Assembly: GCF_000002425.4 (NCBI RefSeq)
Contig: NC_037273.1
Span: 7,085,506-7,149,505, forward strand
Origin: Physcomitrium patens
Taxonomy: Eukaryota > Streptophyta > Bryopsida > Funariales > Funariaceae
Length of the DNA: 64,000 nucleotides
Direction: 5' to 3'
The notes under the pieces are model-generated. The model was not told the origin of the DNA and searched no databases. It saw only the letters and a program-made list of their open reading frames with translations. The translations under genes and the position numbers were made by a program. Shown here piece by piece: positions 62,641-64,000 of the stretch; the first letter of the stretch is position 1; every line of letters starts with the position of its first letter.

Positions 62641-63742
62641 TGAAAGAGGCTATTTTTGAGCCCAGCCATCGACGGCGGATGTGACGGCCCATCGACGCGA
62701 CCGACCATGTCAAGGACGGAGCGAGGCAAATATCGTCGGTCACCGTCGAGGCAACTCCGTCCAGGGCTCGGGGAGCTCCGCATCCCCCGTGGGCTTGTCG
62801 CCCGCTTCCAGGTCGCGGATCTCGGCACCGGGGTCCACCGACTGCCTCCAAGTCCCAGGCCCTTATAATCTTCCCAAGACCTAGGCAGGGAATAGTAAAT
62901 CCATTTCTGGCGCAGAGTCTACACGCTCCAGCCTCGCTTGCAACCAACAGTCTTTTGTTGCGCTCTCTCTCTCGTTGTCTTTGCTCACGGAGCCTCGGTA
63001 TCGAGCAAGGAGGAATTGAGCATCGTTGAATTTTGGCCAACCGCGAGTTGATTCTCGTTTGACCTGCGATGTTTCCTTTGCTGTAGTCGCGTTCGACGCG
63101 ATTGAGGTTCCATTTTTTATTTTTTATTTTTTATTTTTTTGTGGATTCGAGCTGAATGTTTGAGAGGCGGAAATCGCCTTCGTTGGGCTGCATTTTGGGA
63201 GTGATGAACCTGACGGACTTGTCGCTACGGTGCTTGTGTTCGCTGTGAGTAGAGGTCGTGGACTGTGTCACTGGGTTTTTAGTCTTGGTTTGTTAGAGTT
63301 GTGGCAACCCTTGGGTTTAGTCGTGAGTTTGGGGAGAGCGCTTGGTGGCCAACTGGTAGTACATATTTGGAATCTGGCAAAGTTTTTAGAAATATTATGG
63401 TCTCGTTGTGGAGCGCTTGAGTAGCCTCTTGGATGATTCTTCTGAAACATGTCACCTACTCAAACACCCATTGTGTGTATTAGAAGGCGAATTCAAGGTT
63501 GCTACCTGCTGGTCATCGTCGTTTCCGGACGGTGAAATTTTGTGCTTAAGGCGGGAACGGAGCGATTTAGTAAATGCAGACAGCAAGGTTATTGAGGACA
63601 GCAACACAAATTCTGAAAGTCGGTTGAGTAGACGGAAAGACTGGAATATCATTACATCAAGGATTATCTGGTCCAGGTAATTGGGTTTCCTACTAGATTG
63701 AGTGAGTCTCCCGTTATCGGAGGCGCATCCTGGTTTTTGTAG
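62641..63742 (+). promoter_or_regulatory. CG-rich promoter and 5' leader of the right-edge gene
   Basis: 62641-63100 is the most CG-dinucleotide-rich stretch of the window, as expected for an active, unmethylated promoter. A CT-rich leader (CTCTCTCTCTCG) lies at 62960-62975. Possible leader introns before the coding start: donor GTGAGT at 63245 or GTAATT at 63677, both with acceptor TTTTTGTAG ending at 63742. The upstream ATG at 63156 opens a 29-codon frame that does not join the main frame. Confidence 0.5.
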
Positions 63743-63747
63743 GACCA

Positions 63748-64000
63748 ATGGAGGGCACATTTCGTTCACGTCAGGAAGACTCCTCTGCAGACCTAAGCGA
63801 AATCCACAATTCGCGAAGAATATTGCGCTCCTCGACTGACTCAGAAGCTGCCCCATCTAGTCAATCGTCACACATTGAACTGGGAGTTGATTCAACCTCC
63901 TCTGGGCGTTTCCCGGAGTACAGTCCGGGATTAAATGCGTGGTCGTTCTGTCTACCCCCACCAGAGTTGAGAGGTCTAGCAGCGTCAGCTACGTCCAACA
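63748..64000 (+). CDS. Unknown protein, N-terminal coding exon, cut by right edge
   Basis: ATG 63748 follows a splice acceptor (TTTTTGTAG at 63734-63742) and opens 84 codons to the window end. The product starts MEGTFRSRQEDSSADLSEI. It is Ser/Arg/Asp-rich and likely disordered for about 60 residues, then has FPEYSPGLNAWSFCLPPPEL, which looks like the start of a conserved segment. I do not recognise the family. The other two plus-strand frames have stops here, which supports this one. Confidence 0.5.
   Translation, partial: MEGTFRSRQEDSSADLSEIHNSRRILRSSTDSEAAPSSQSSHIELGVDSTSSGRFPEYSPGLNAWSFCLPPPELRGLAASATSN

Noticed and set aside
62528-63040. 170-codon minus-strand frame in the CG-rich block
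   Set aside because: Arg/Cys-rich product typical of a GC-rich promoter read backwards. Overlapping frames are equally open and no domain is visible.

Overview
The window looks like nuclear DNA of a land plant. It carries spliced plant-type genes: a tandem pair of LRR receptor-like kinases, ribosomal protein eL19 and an XRCC4-family DNA repair gene. These sit as islands of moderate GC in very AT-rich DNA made of decayed LTR retrotransposons. I cannot name the species. Nothing points to a prokaryote, organelle or virus, and I found no CRISPR array, tRNA or rRNA gene.

Layout. 1-2295 (minus): LRR-RLK copy A, cut by the left edge. 6717-9153 (minus): LRR-RLK copy B, complete, 681 aa, with the same four-exon structure. 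The GC-richer upstream blocks of both (2400-3800 and 9200-10740) hold possible small exons on the minus strand. 10743-13763: AT-rich, geneless. 13764-23687: decayed Ty3/gypsy chromovirus-type element (minus) with recognisable LTRs, protease, reverse transcriptase and chromodomain remnants. 26335-32675: Ty1/copia element (minus) with both LTRs, primer-binding site, gag, protease, integrase and RT. Its upstream LTR carries a 118-bp triplication, and a solo LTR of the neighbouring gypsy family has landed inside it. 33396-34715: eL19, two exons, 208 aa. 37236-41540 (minus): XRCC4-like gene. 43673-48260: second, more decayed copia element (minus). 49500-50640: a GC-richer island with one weak gene candidate. 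53300-58500: further gypsy remnants. 59400-62600: unassigned intergenic DNA. 62640-64000: CG-rich promoter-like block leading into a plus-strand gene whose first coding exon starts at 63748 and runs off the right edge.

Most notable point. The exons at 41540-40465 encode an XRCC4 head domain and the start of its coiled coil. By my splice model they join in frame, with no gap against plant XRCC4, to an exon of 3045 nt. The predicted protein is about 1187 aa, against roughly 250-330 aa for usual XRCC4. The tail is Asn/Ser/Gln-rich and largely disordered, with internal repeats, and the usual ligase IV-binding part of the stalk is not visible. One intron appears to be GC-AG, and retention of another would give a head-only protein of 174 aa.

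How the genes relate: apart from the tandem RLK pair there is no functional cluster. Family comparisons come from memory of plant proteins, not from a database search.
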